A stretch of DNA of 64,000 nucleotides, from NCBI RefSeq assembly GCF_000497045.1, contig NW_015961954.1, positions 62,001 through 126,000 on the forward strand, in the 5' to 3' direction. Of the stretch, positions 19,392-28,559 are shown piece by piece. The notes under the pieces are model-generated. The model made no database searches, had not been told where the DNA came from, and worked only from the letters and a program-made list of their open reading frames with translations. Origin of the DNA: Kalmanozyma brasiliensis GHG001. Its lineage: Eukaryota > Basidiomycota > Ustilaginomycetes > Ustilaginales. Position 1 is the first letter of the stretch. Each line of letters opens with the position of its first letter. A program made the translations under genes and the position numbers.

Positions 19392-20068
19392 ATGCACGCA
19401 AGATTCATCGCCGTCACCTTGGCATCCCTTTCCCTGGCCTCGCAGGCTCTGGCATGGGGTTGCTTCGGCCAGGACTGCAACCAGGCCGCCAACCAGATCG
19501 CATTCTCAGCACCCCAAGCCGAGAGTCACAGCGGAAAGACCAAAGCGTCGGCGTGGGAACCTACTCCTGGTCAAGGCTGGCAATGGGCTAGCTGCGGAAC
19601 CGGCGACGAAGTGGTCGACATCGACAGCATCGTTGTCAGCCCTGACCCGCCTGTTCCCGGCCAGAACCTCACCGTTCGTGCCAAGGGCACCGTCAAGGAC
19701 GAAGTCAGCGTAAGTATCAAGTCACTGACCCTTACGTGCTGGATGCGCTTCAAAAGAGCTGACCATGTCTTTCGACCTTCACACCTCTGATACAATTGCA
19801 TCAGGACGGAACATTCGCAGACGTCGTGGTCAAGCTCGGTCTCATTAGGCTCCTTGCTCGTCGGTTCGACGTTTGCGAGCAGGCGAGGGAGGCCAACGCC
19901 GAGATCCAGTGCCCAATCTCGGCTGGCGACTACGAGCTCGAGCAGACCGTCGCTCTGCCCCGAGAGATTCCACCCGGCAAGTTCAACGTTCACGTCACTG
20001 GCCAGAACCAGGACGGATCAAACCTGCTCTGCCTCGACCTCAGCATCCAGTTCGGCTTCCGTCGTTAA
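19392..20068 (+). CDS. npc2: Secreted/vacuolar ML-domain lipid-transfer protein (NPC2 family)
   Basis: Npc2-type proteins bind sterols or phosphatidylglycerol/phosphatidylinositol in the vacuolar lumen (family knowledge). Two exons, 19392-19709 and 19805-20068, separated by a 95-base intron with donor GTAAGT and acceptor CAG; the joined product has 193 residues. Residues 1-20 form a signal peptide (MHARFIAVTLASLSLASQAL). The mature part has the ML-domain pattern: an early WASCG cysteine, IDSIVVSPDPPVPGQNLTV, a CEQ cysteine, CPISAGDYELEQTVALPREIPPGKFNV and a final LLCLDLSIQF strand. The intron sits inside the domain, which explains why neither half reads through. It is convergent with the following membrane-protein gene. 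The preferred ligand cannot be told from sequence. Confidence 0.9.
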
Positions 20069-20459
20069 GCAGTTCAAGAAATCTTGCCGCTTTCGTCCAG
20101 CCAGCTCCGATCTGCAATGTCAAACAATGCTGGCAGCATACATCTCACACGCATACGAGGAATAGACCAATCAATGCAAATTTTGCAGTCTGACCTTCTC
20201 GCAGCTGCTGTCCTTGTGTTCGCAGACTTGACGATATCAGTGTGCCGAGTGAGCATGACGAGCAGAGCACACAGACGATTGGCTCGATGGCCCGGTGCAA
20301 GGTTTCGTGGCTATTCAAATTTCATGAAGACGACATCAACGGTGCGATTCCGATGAAAGACAGTGCAGTGTCAAAAAGGTACAAGATGCGACAATGCGAG
20401 AGAGCGAGGGACGTGCAGGGAGCGAGACATATGTGAGCGGTGACTAAAGCAGAAGCGGG
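20069..20459. other. Convergent intergenic region, no gene seen
   Basis: This 391-base stretch separates the 3' ends of npc2 and the membrane-protein gene. It is presumably 3' untranslated sequence and terminators of both. No motif stands out. Confidence 0.4.
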
Positions 20460-22367
20460 CTAGTTGAACGTGAGAAGGGCAAGGCCGACTGATGTGGCGA
20501 CGATGGCTTCCGCGTGTTTGGGAAGGACGCTCGGCTTATCGGCGGCATCCCACCAGGTGCGGCCTTTGGTCAGGCGATTGATCCAGCCAAAGCTGTCTTC
20601 GTCAATGACGAAACGGTGAGTGCCACGATCGCTCTTGACGCCATCCTGCGTTCCTGGTCCACGGTAGCGAGAGTGGGTGGCTCCGCGCAGCTCCCATCGA
20701 CCCTGGAACTCGGGCTGTAGAGAGACTGCGACGGGTGCGACCTCGCTGGAAGCATGGCAGTGAAGCGGAACTTCACGTTGATGGCCAACAAACTCGAGCT
20801 GGATCGAGCCAGTCTGAGATTGTGCGTCGACTTTGACGAGATCCGTCTTGCCCAGACCAGGCGCATCGAGTCTTGCAAGGTCAGGCTTCTCGACGTTGAC
20901 GGCTGCCTCGATTCGACCGGTCTGAGAGCGCAAGCTCAATGTATGATTAACGTTGAATACGGCGCTCTCTGCTATGATGCCTCCGTTGAGCGACTCTGAC
21001 CGCAGTGTGGTTGCTCGGAGGCTAGTGTGCTGTCCGACGCGGATGTGCCCATTCTGAGTTTGCAAAGTGAGGTCGTACGCCGCCTCGAGCTTCGAATCCT
21101 GGTCAATGTCAAGATGACCATTCATCGTCTTGAACTCCAAGGACTGAGCTTCGAAGGATCCACCGATGTGGAGCTTGCCATTCGATGTGGTGAGATGAAT
21201 GTCGGCAAGAGCGCGGATGGACGCGGACCGCAACTTGCCCACTTGGGTTCGGGCGTGCAGCTTTCCGAAGTAGAAATCAGGCCTAGCTGGCGGATCGCGA
21301 GAACGAAGGCTACGTGACCGGGTATTCCTTTTCGCAGCAGGCGGAGACTGGAAGAGATCAATGTTGGAGGCACCTGCGTCTACTGAGAGCGTGGGGATGT
21401 TGACGTGAGGGGGGATGATGACCTTGACGTCGTAGACAAGCGGGCTTTGCTCGGTCGAGACCGCTTTGGCATAAGTTAAGATCTCGACGCCCTCGTCATA
21501 GAGACCTCGCTTCATCTTTGCGACCAGGCTCGTGTCAAAGAGCTTCTTGTAGGCCTCGTCGTAGTGAACGGTGATCTCAACCTTGACCAAGTCCTTCTCA
21601 GCGGCCGGAACATCGTCGTCCTGATGTACTACAGTGACAGTGCCAGGAACGCTTCCAGCAGGTGCAGGGCGATCATCTCTGAGAGGATCGACATCGACAA
21701 AGATGGACTCCGTGGATGCGAAACTATCTTTGGCCTTGTTGGGATTGAGAAGGAAGCTCGAAGTCTGCATGCACTGAACTCGGTTGGTGCCTTTGATGGA
21801 GGCACAATTGTGCCATTGCCACTTAGCCTCTTCAACGATGTGACCGTCCTCATGAAGCGGTGCTGGTTTGGTAGAAGGAATTTGAGAATAGTCCCAGTCC
21901 TGATGGAGGCCGGCGCCGATATTCTCGCTGTAGTCCTGGGTGAGGGCGGGGCCTGTGAAAAGCACGAGAATCCAAAGCCCAACGATGAAGACGCTCGCCT
22001 GTGCGAATCGATTGGTGGGCCAGCAGCGCATGACGCCCTTGTAGCAGCCGGAGAAGGCGGTGGAGCAGGTCAAGAGGTCGCCATCACTGGTGCGAGGAAA
22101 GCAAGCTTGGATGTGCTCCTTGGTGGTTCTGGATATTGAGAACCACGCGGCCGGGTTCCATCGGGATTTGTGACGTGCATCGATGCGGATCGTATCATCG
22201 TACGAGGGCGGAAGCGGTGGATACTTTGGTGAAGAGGCGGCGTCGTCGTCGGCGCGTTGCTCTTCGGCGAGGCTATCATCGATGGCGAAACGAGTGTCGA
22301 GCTCGACAGCTTGATCGTCAAGCAGAGGTTGCTGATCTCGATCCAACGAGCGGCGTGAACGGTCCAT
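20460..22367 (-). CDS. Single-pass membrane protein with repetitive beta-strand ectodomain and PPxY motif
   Basis: A 635-residue protein that I do not recognise as a named family. The N-terminal 120 residues are hydrophilic and acidic and contain PPSY at about 53-56, a PPxY motif of the type bound by WW domains of Rsp5/Nedd4 ligases. One clear membrane segment lies at 121-143 (FIVGLWILVLF core). The remainder is an external or lumenal domain with repeated short strands in the pattern of DUF4097-like adhesin/beta-helix proteins (for example LTLQTQNGHIRVG and LSLRSQTGRIEA). A weakly hydrophobic stretch ends the protein (AIVATSVGLALL). Type II topology is inferred from the missing signal peptide. 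The ATG at 22367 is chosen because further upstream the frame lacks ATG. It may be a plasma-membrane or vacuolar protein sorted by ubiquitination. Confidence 0.7.
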   Translation of the reverse strand: MDRSRRSLDRDQQPLLDDQAVELDTRFAIDDSLAEEQRADDDAASSPKYPPLPPSYDDTIRIDARHKSRWNPAAWFSISRTTKEHIQACFPRTSDGDLLTCSTAFSGCYKGVMRCWPTNRFAQASVFIVGLWILVLFTGPALTQDYSENIGAGLHQDWDYSQIPSTKPAPLHEDGHIVEEAKWQWHNCASIKGTNRVQCMQTSSFLLNPNKAKDSFASTESIFVDVDPLRDDRPAPAGSVPGTVTVVHQDDDVPAAEKDLVKVEITVHYDEAYKKLFDTSLVAKMKRGLYDEGVEILTYAKAVSTEQSPLVYDVKVIIPPHVNIPTLSVDAGASNIDLFQSPPAAKRNTRSRSLRSRDPPARPDFYFGKLHARTQVGKLRSASIRALADIHLTTSNGKLHIGGSFEAQSLEFKTMNGHLDIDQDSKLEAAYDLTLQTQNGHIRVGQHTSLRATTLRSESLNGGIIAESAVFNVNHTLSLRSQTGRIEAAVNVEKPDLARLDAPGLGKTDLVKVDAQSQTGSIQLEFVGHQREVPLHCHASSEVAPVAVSLQPEFQGRWELRGATHSRYRGPGTQDGVKSDRGTHRFVIDEDSFGWINRLTKGRTWWDAADKPSVLPKHAEAIVATSVGLALLTFN

Positions 22368-22817
22368 GATGGTGGATGATCGACGGCAAAGCGTCTTGCT
22401 ATCCCCAGAGTATTGACTGACTCTGCGACAAGAACGGCTGCTGTGCTCGGTGGTGAAGGAGGGAGAGGATGGTGTGGTATGAAGGTGAAGCAAGGCAGTC
22501 GGAACCTCATTCCCGAATTTGAGTATTCTCGGCTGATTTCACGTCGACAAAGCTAAAGCTGAGCCGTCGAGTGCTGATCTGATCTGTCTTGGCTGCAGCC
22601 TGCATGCCCCGCCTCGTCAGGCACAGCTTGGCGTTCGCGACACTCTAACATCGCTGCATTCCAAGCCGGGAATCGGATCTTGTTCTGCACCCTGAATTTG
22701 GCTCGTTGACGTTTCTTCTCAAAGTTACACAACCAACACGTTGAAGCCCTACGTATGTCCATACGACCCACCAGCGCCGTTCGAAGCAACTAGCTGCAGG
22801 AGCTACTGAACGGGCGG
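22368..22817. promoter_or_regulatory. Bidirectional promoter region, membrane protein / PPR gene
   Basis: This 450-base gap separates divergent starts. I see no TATA box or well-defined regulatory motif, and no coding potential. Confidence 0.35.
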
Positions 22818-25559
22818 ATGCTGCAGATCACTGCTATTACAGCAGTCGGTGCTGCGCGTCAAGCACTTCTGGCTGGGCTAGTACCGCCATGCTCTAGCTT
22901 GGGAGCTAGAAGAGGGTACAGCACTGCAGAAGCCTCCTTTCGCGTGCATGTGCCCAAAGCCAGTCGGCAGAGCAACAGACGAGAAGCGACATCAATCACA
23001 CGGAATGCAGGACGCCAAGCGTATCGCAACTCGAAGCAGCGCTCATCGACAATGTCCAGCACTTCCTTCCTCCCACCTCCAAACAAGCGTTTCCTCGCGC
23101 TTGGTCCACACCAGACGCCGCAGACTGCAACAGGGTTCTCAGGAAATACGGATTCGCAACTCATCACGCTACAGAGGGCCATAGATGGCCAAGACATCAC
23201 CTCGATATCCTCCGCGTGGCCAGACTTCGCCAGTAGCGTCTACCAAGTCGGTCATTCCGATCATCGCAAACTTCTGCGCCTCTGCTCTTCCTACGCTTCC
23301 CACTTCCAAAACGCAACCCAGGCTCAGGACTGGGCGCCTCGCTTCAAGGTCTTCGCCAAGGCTGCAGCACTGACAGGAGACGTCGACCTGATCCAGGACT
23401 GGTTCAAGCTTCTCCTTGCAAACGGGCAAGCTGAGGACGTTGTCGCCATTTGGCAGAACATCATCGCTTCGCGCCTAGAGAACGGACCCGGTCAAACTCT
23501 GTCCACAGAGGATGTGTCCGAGTCAGAGGCCCTGGCGGACGCGGATCAGGACACATTCGTTCGACTGGACATCTCGAAGGACGGGAGCAGAGTCGACATC
23601 CACGACATGGTCTGCCTCGTTGTGCTCGCAAGTGCTAACTCAAGCCGCGCGTCTGAGTTCGTGGGTCTCTTTGACAAGCTCGAGATTGGATCGCCGTTTC
23701 GACTCTTCTTCAACTTGTCTCGCGCCAAGCGCTTCTTCTCGTCCTTGTCTCCCTCCGCATCTCCCGCGAAGAATGCGCGCGAGCTCCAGAGCTGGGACGC
23801 GATGCAATCTAAGCTGCGGGATGCCGAACTCGCCCGTGGTCTCTCCTCTGGCTCTGGCGGGCCCCAACGTATAGCGAGGCTTCTTGGATCCTTGTTCCAC
23901 TTGCGGCAGATCGACGAGGCATATGCTATCTTTCAGACAGCGATGCAAGCTTCTTCCGGTCCAGAGGCATGGCTTGCGCTCGAATCACCCGGCGGGATCG
24001 AGGCTTCTTCACCTGCCCTCAGAGCCCGATGGACAGAAAGCTGCTGGTCAGTCTGCCTCTCCAACTTCATTGCTCTAGGTCGCACTGACCTCGCCATGGA
24101 CGTCTGGAAGCAGCTCCAACGAAGACGAGTCCGTCCGACGCCACGCATATGGAACGCGTTGCTAGACGGATACGGACGCGCCAAGAACCACGCCGCTGCC
24201 CTGCAGACATGGTCGACTGCGGTCAAACAAGGCAGCACCGATTCTGCCACGTCGGAAGAGCTGTCGGGAAAGCTACCGGACGAGCAAATGTACACCACCA
24301 TGATCAACATCCACTTCCGAGCCAAGCAGGTCGACGAAGCGATGGCTCTTCTTTCTGACATCAAAGCCAAAAGCGACAGATCCGGAGGCCAACTTCGCGT
24401 TCAAGTCGAGACATTCAACGCTGTCCTACACGGCCTGTTCCTCAATCGAATGCACGCACAGGCACAAGGCCTTCTCGACGAGATGATCTCCAAAGGCCCG
24501 GCGCCCAACATCGGCACCATCAACACATTCGTTCGAGCCCATGCCAGGGTAGGTGACCTTCAGTCACTAGCAACGACGCTGCGACTGGCGGACAAGCTCA
24601 GGCTCACACCGGACATCGTCACCTTCACCACAGTCCTGGATGCTCTACTTCGCGATGGTGGCGAATCAGCCACGGATGCGGTCGTCAAGACCCTGGGAAT
24701 CATGAACGACATGGGCGTACAAGCGAACGTCGTCACGTATACAGCGATGATCAAGGCTTGTTTGGTAGGTGCAGAAGCAGCTCAGCTTGACCTAGCGTCG
24801 CAGAATCTGCTGGGCGACGCGGACGGAAGGAAGTATGGAAGGCGATCGTCGAACGAGGCGCGCATCGAAGCAGCGCTGGAGTTGCTCGATCGGATGCATG
24901 AGGCCAAGGTTGCACCCTCCGAAATTGCCTACAGCGCTCTGATTGGCGGTTGCTTGCAGAACTCAGACGCCGTGGCTCACGCCTTCTCGACAAAGGCCCT
25001 ACCCGACCACTACTTGACATCCCCAAAGCTGCTAAAACGCCTAGGAGAGACACAGCAGACCATGCACCAGTGGTTCAAGAACTCGCCTCACATCTCCTTA
25101 ACCCTGCTCCTGCTCGAGCGCATGAAGGGACGTGGTCTCTCGCCAACATCGACGACGTTCCGCTTCCTCATTGAAGGCCTGTGCAGCCCGCACACCGACC
25201 AAGCGGCTTTCATGCGATCTATGGATCTTATCGATGACATGCTCCTTCGTACGCCCCTCTCGCAGCCATCACGTACATTGGGGCCGTTCGCATTGACAAC
25301 ACTGAAAGGCGAAGACGCCTTGCTCGCGACGTTGCACGTCCCGAGCTTCAAGACATGGATCACCATCTTCAGCTCGCTCATCGACCGGCTCGAGAATGGA
25401 CCCCGAGACAAGGTGGCCGTGACGACCGGCGCCAGAGCGTTGAACACAGCCATCCGCCTTGTCCGCGAGATGGGCTCGCTGTCAGGAGCCGAAGGCGGCA
25501 TGTCGCTCTCGCGTCTCGTGGAACGAGCTGCTTCGCTCACATCCAAGTTGTCTCGCTGA
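22818..25559 (+). CDS. Mitochondrial pentatricopeptide repeat (PPR) protein
   Basis: PPR proteins bind organellar RNA and act in transcript processing, stability or translation (family knowledge). The 913-residue product starts with a segment rich in Ala, Arg and Ser and lacking acids, a typical mitochondrial presequence. PPR-type 35-residue helical repeats are clear from about residue 400 to 770, for example IWNALLDGYGRAKNHAAAL, MYTTMINIHFRAKQVDEAM, TFNAVLHGLF with LLDEMISKG, and VTFTTVLDALL followed by VVTYTAMIKACL. A further repeat-like unit covers IAYSALIGGCL. The ATG at 22818 is the first in frame; an in-frame ATG at 23052 would remove the presequence. Single exon. The RNA target cannot be inferred. 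It is convergent with vps20, with only 70 bases between stops. Confidence 0.88.
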   Translation: MLQITAITAVGAARQALLAGLVPPCSSLGARRGYSTAEASFRVHVPKASRQSNRREATSITRNAGRQAYRNSKQRSSTMSSTSFLPPPNKRFLALGPHQTPQTATGFSGNTDSQLITLQRAIDGQDITSISSAWPDFASSVYQVGHSDHRKLLRLCSSYASHFQNATQAQDWAPRFKVFAKAAALTGDVDLIQDWFKLLLANGQAEDVVAIWQNIIASRLENGPGQTLSTEDVSESEALADADQDTFVRLDISKDGSRVDIHDMVCLVVLASANSSRASEFVGLFDKLEIGSPFRLFFNLSRAKRFFSSLSPSASPAKNARELQSWDAMQSKLRDAELARGLSSGSGGPQRIARLLGSLFHLRQIDEAYAIFQTAMQASSGPEAWLALESPGGIEASSPALRARWTESCWSVCLSNFIALGRTDLAMDVWKQLQRRRVRPTPRIWNALLDGYGRAKNHAAALQTWSTAVKQGSTDSATSEELSGKLPDEQMYTTMINIHFRAKQVDEAMALLSDIKAKSDRSGGQLRVQVETFNAVLHGLFLNRMHAQAQGLLDEMISKGPAPNIGTINTFVRAHARVGDLQSLATTLRLADKLRLTPDIVTFTTVLDALLRDGGESATDAVVKTLGIMNDMGVQANVVTYTAMIKACLVGAEAAQLDLASQNLLGDADGRKYGRRSSNEARIEAALELLDRMHEAKVAPSEIAYSALIGGCLQNSDAVAHAFSTKALPDHYLTSPKLLKRLGETQQTMHQWFKNSPHISLTLLLLERMKGRGLSPTSTTFRFLIEGLCSPHTDQAAFMRSMDLIDDMLLRTPLSQPSRTLGPFALTTLKGEDALLATLHVPSFKTWITIFSSLIDRLENGPRDKVAVTTGARALNTAIRLVREMGSLSGAEGGMSLSRLVERAASLTSKLSR

Positions 25560-25629
25560 AGCATCAGATGCGAATGAGATGCAAATCAATGTCATTCCTG
25601 TGTGCACAGAGCTGTGAAAAAGCGTGTGA

Positions 25630-26596
25630 TCAAGCAAGAACTGCTTGCCTCTCCTCCGCCGGTTGCGCCTTTGCTGGCTGTCGTTCGGGCTGCGTTACGG
25701 GTTCTTGTGCGATTGGCTCGGTCTGTGGTGCTGATGGCAACGAGATGGTTTGCTGCGGCTCGTCGGTGCGGATGCCGGCTTCGCGCTCGAGAGCCTCGAG
25801 CTCGGATTGGACGGCGTCTTCCTCTTCGGCGGTCATTTGTGATGCCAGCATCTCGTCGATCTCCTGTTGTGTGGGCAGATAGATCGAACGTCAGCAGCTG
25901 TTTACATGGAACGGCAAGACCGTGCGGCTCTCCGAAACTTACACGTTGGTAGGCCTGTGCCTCGGCGGTCTCCTCCATCAGCCTCTCGACCGACTCGGGG
26001 TTCATCTCCTTGTGGATCTCCTTGAGCACTGCGTTACCTTGTTGCAGGCCGAGCATGACACTTTGTTGGATTTGGGAGAACTCGATTGACGACACCTGTG
26101 CGGCTCGAACGAAGCAGATGTAAGCGAATTGCTTCTGTGCGTGCAATGGTGGGGGAGGGCACTTACAAGGCCTTCGAGCGTTTCAAGCTGCGAGTCAGTC
26201 TTCTGTATCAAGCTCTCCTGGTACTTTCTCCTTCGTAGTGCCGTCAGCGCTTTCGTCTTGTCGCCCTTTGCGAGGCATTGTCGTGCGATCTCGTGCTCGC
26301 GGTCGAGGATGACTTGGATCTGTGAACGGACGAAGCAAGATTTAGGGGTCCGGGGTCAACAAGTGCAAGGCAGGTCACAAGGGCCGAGGCCACGGCTCAC
26401 CTTCTTCTGGTACTGCTTGATGCGGTCACGTTGGAGCTTCAGACTATGGAAAGGAGCGTGTGATGGGACAGATGAGTGAGCGAGTGTCAGCATGCTTCTT
26501 TTCTAGCGATGATAGACTCGAGGCGGAAGCGACTCACTCCAAAACAGCGCGATCGTGCGGGGTGATCTTTGGACCCTTGGAGCTGGTCGCGCCCAT
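25630..26596 (-). CDS. vps20: ESCRT-III subunit Vps20 (CHMP6)
   Basis: Vps20 nucleates ESCRT-III polymerisation on endosomes downstream of ESCRT-II (family knowledge). The gene is split into five exons on the minus strand: 26596-26538, 26443-26401, 26319-26167, 26095-25943 and 25863-25630, with introns of 94, 81, 71 and 79 bases. Donors are GTGAGT, GTGAGC, GTAAGT and GTAAGT; acceptors TAG, CAG, CAG and CAG. The joined frame is exact, 213 residues. The start MGATSS fits the N-myristoylation consensus (Gly2, Ser6) expected for Vps20. Then come AVLDLKLQRDRIKQYQKK, IQVILDREHEIAR, RRRKYQESLI, SSIEFSQIQQSVMLGLQQGN and EIDEML, all in Snf7-family order. The C-terminus is Gln/Pro/Glu-rich. This is the most intron-dense gene in the window. 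Confidence 0.93.
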
Positions 26597-27131
26597 CTTG
26601 CGTGCTGGTCCCGACTGATCTGAGAGGGCAGTGACGACTTCGACGTGCGGCGATGTCTGTGAGCTGGCGGACCCTTGACGAAGTGCCGATGAGGATGCCT
26701 TGGCGTGTCGCTGCTGCGCCGGTCGTGCAGGTAAGATGGTGATGGTGTCGAAAGGGTCGCACGCAATCTCGGCTAGATGTGGAGTTGTGCGACTTTTTCT
26801 GCGATTGCGACCCTGCAGCTGCCAAAGCGCGTGCGTTTTTCCGCTGTCACAAGAGTTCACGTAGCGCAGTCTTGTCACAGTCACTGTTGACACACGTTGG
26901 AATCACACGCAGAAGATCCGAATGGGGTAGCACCACACGTGAGAACAAGTTTGAGAGATGCAGATGTGGATTGAAGTCCATCCGATAATGCCCAGTGAGA
27001 TACAAATACAAAAGACATGATGCTAAGATGCGAAAAGGTGACTGATAAGGAGGCTGAAGCATCGATGCTTCGGACCATCGAGCTGCGAATGCTTCGTGCG
27101 AATCGTTGGGTCATGAGATTTTAGGCTGGTC
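26597..27131. other. Intergenic region upstream of vps20
   Basis: This 535-base gap contains the vps20 promoter and the 3' flank of the upstream gene on the same strand. No TATA box or coding signal was recognised. Confidence 0.35.
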
Positions 27132-28559
27132 TTACTGCCTCCAAAGAGGCGAGACGGCAGGGGCTTCAGGCGAAGTGTTGCCGGCGCTAGGTAGCTGGGT
27201 GTGGAGTGTCGCGCTCTGTCGGCTAAAGGTGGTCGCGACGTCGTCAAAGGACTTGGGCTCGTCGTACTTGGACGTCTTGTGGCTGATACTGGTGAAGCCA
27301 AAGTTTGGACGCAGGTGGGTGGGCGCACCCGTGGGAGTGGTAGGAGTCGAAGCGGTAGTGGCCGAAAGAGCTCGGAGGGAAGCCGAAGGGCTGAAGAGAG
27401 GAAGGCTGAGCAGCTTGGGAACGGACCAGGATCGGGTCAGAGTCGCCTTGTCCTCCGATGCCAACTTGCTGTTGCGCTCGCGACGACGACGCAGAAGCTC
27501 GCCAGCCTCGGCATTGAGCTCCTGCGGGGTGGTCGACGAACGACGGCGGGGCTCGAGAGGCGAGAGCTGAGCCGGCGACGCGCGCTCGTCGGATGAATTA
27601 TCGCTGCTTGAAGCCACGAGCCTTTCGAGCGCGGACGATCCGAAGTCGAGCGCCATCTCTGCCAATCGAAGCACAAAGTTGCCGCCGTAGCTTCGGATGA
27701 TGTCGCTCTGCGCTTGATCCGAGTCGACATCTCCGAACAATTTCGGCTGAGCCTGAGAAACCGAACGCGGCAGTTGCATCGACGAACGGCGCTTCGAGAT
27801 AGTGCGGCGTGACGCTTTCGGCGAGCAAGAGTGTCGACGTTGCTCGCGAAGACGGATGATGCCCGCCGCAAGCTGTGCCTCGGGATCCTGATCACCGGCA
27901 TCGCCGTGGCAAGAGCCGTCCGATTCAGAGCATTCGATGCGCACAACAGGAGGACTGCAAGTCTTTGGAGATGGACCGACGGTTGCGATGGGAGAAGGTA
28001 CCTCGATTGATGCCGAAGATGAGCTAGGAAGAGTGGAGACGTTGAGAGAAGGCAGACGAAGCGGCTGGGCAGTGTCGATGCTGAGTGGACGCGCAGGCAT
28101 CAATCGGGTTTCAGAGCCGATGTTGGATCTGCTCCTGTGCAAAGTGGGAGCCTCGTGGGTGGTGGAGGATGAGGCGATGGAAGGAGCGGTCATGGAACGA
28201 GCACGGATCGACTCGGCGGGGAAGCTCCATGCATCGGTGAATGGGAGTGTCGAAGATCGACTGCGAGCATGATAAGCAGAGCTGAAGCTGTTGCTAGCAG
28301 ACTGAGAGTCGTAGTCGAACGCATCATCGTCCGTATCGCTCGACTCGTCGCTGTCGTAGTTCAACGTGCTGGTGACAGGTGCGAGCCAGTTGGCACTCCA
28401 GCGGTTGAGTTCGCTGTGTCGGCTGCTACGTCGCTTCAGGAGCTCGTGCTGGTAGTCGAGGCCCGAGGCGTCCGAGGCAACACGGCCAAGGAAGTGGGTG
28501 CGAATGAAAACGGGATCATTGTCGGAAGGAGCTGGTGCAGAGTATGTGAGAGAGACCAT
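27132..28559 (-). CDS. Uncharacterised serine-rich protein
   Basis: A 475-residue intronless gene with no domain that I recognise. The N-terminus (MVSLTYSAPAPSDNDPVFIR) and a following LDYQHELLKRRSSRHSELNRW stretch look conserved in style, then a tyrosine/aspartate-rich patch and long Ser/Pro-rich, probably disordered, segments with many RRxS-type basophilic kinase sites. A helical island, YGGNFVLRLAEMALDFGSSALERLV, lies near residue 310. No signal peptide or membrane segment. The start is the ATG at 28559, placed about 95 bases below a TATATAT box. Composition and codon choice match neighbouring genes, which supports a real gene. It may be a fungus-specific phosphoprotein; no function is assigned. 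Confidence 0.65.
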   Translation of the reverse strand: MVSLTYSAPAPSDNDPVFIRTHFLGRVASDASGLDYQHELLKRRSSRHSELNRWSANWLAPVTSTLNYDSDESSDTDDDAFDYDSQSASNSFSSAYHARSRSSTLPFTDAWSFPAESIRARSMTAPSIASSSTTHEAPTLHRSRSNIGSETRLMPARPLSIDTAQPLRLPSLNVSTLPSSSSASIEVPSPIATVGPSPKTCSPPVVRIECSESDGSCHGDAGDQDPEAQLAAGIIRLREQRRHSCSPKASRRTISKRRSSMQLPRSVSQAQPKLFGDVDSDQAQSDIIRSYGGNFVLRLAEMALDFGSSALERLVASSSDNSSDERASPAQLSPLEPRRRSSTTPQELNAEAGELLRRRRERNSKLASEDKATLTRSWSVPKLLSLPLFSPSASLRALSATTASTPTTPTGAPTHLRPNFGFTSISHKTSKYDEPKSFDDVATTFSRQSATLHTQLPSAGNTSPEAPAVSPLWRQ

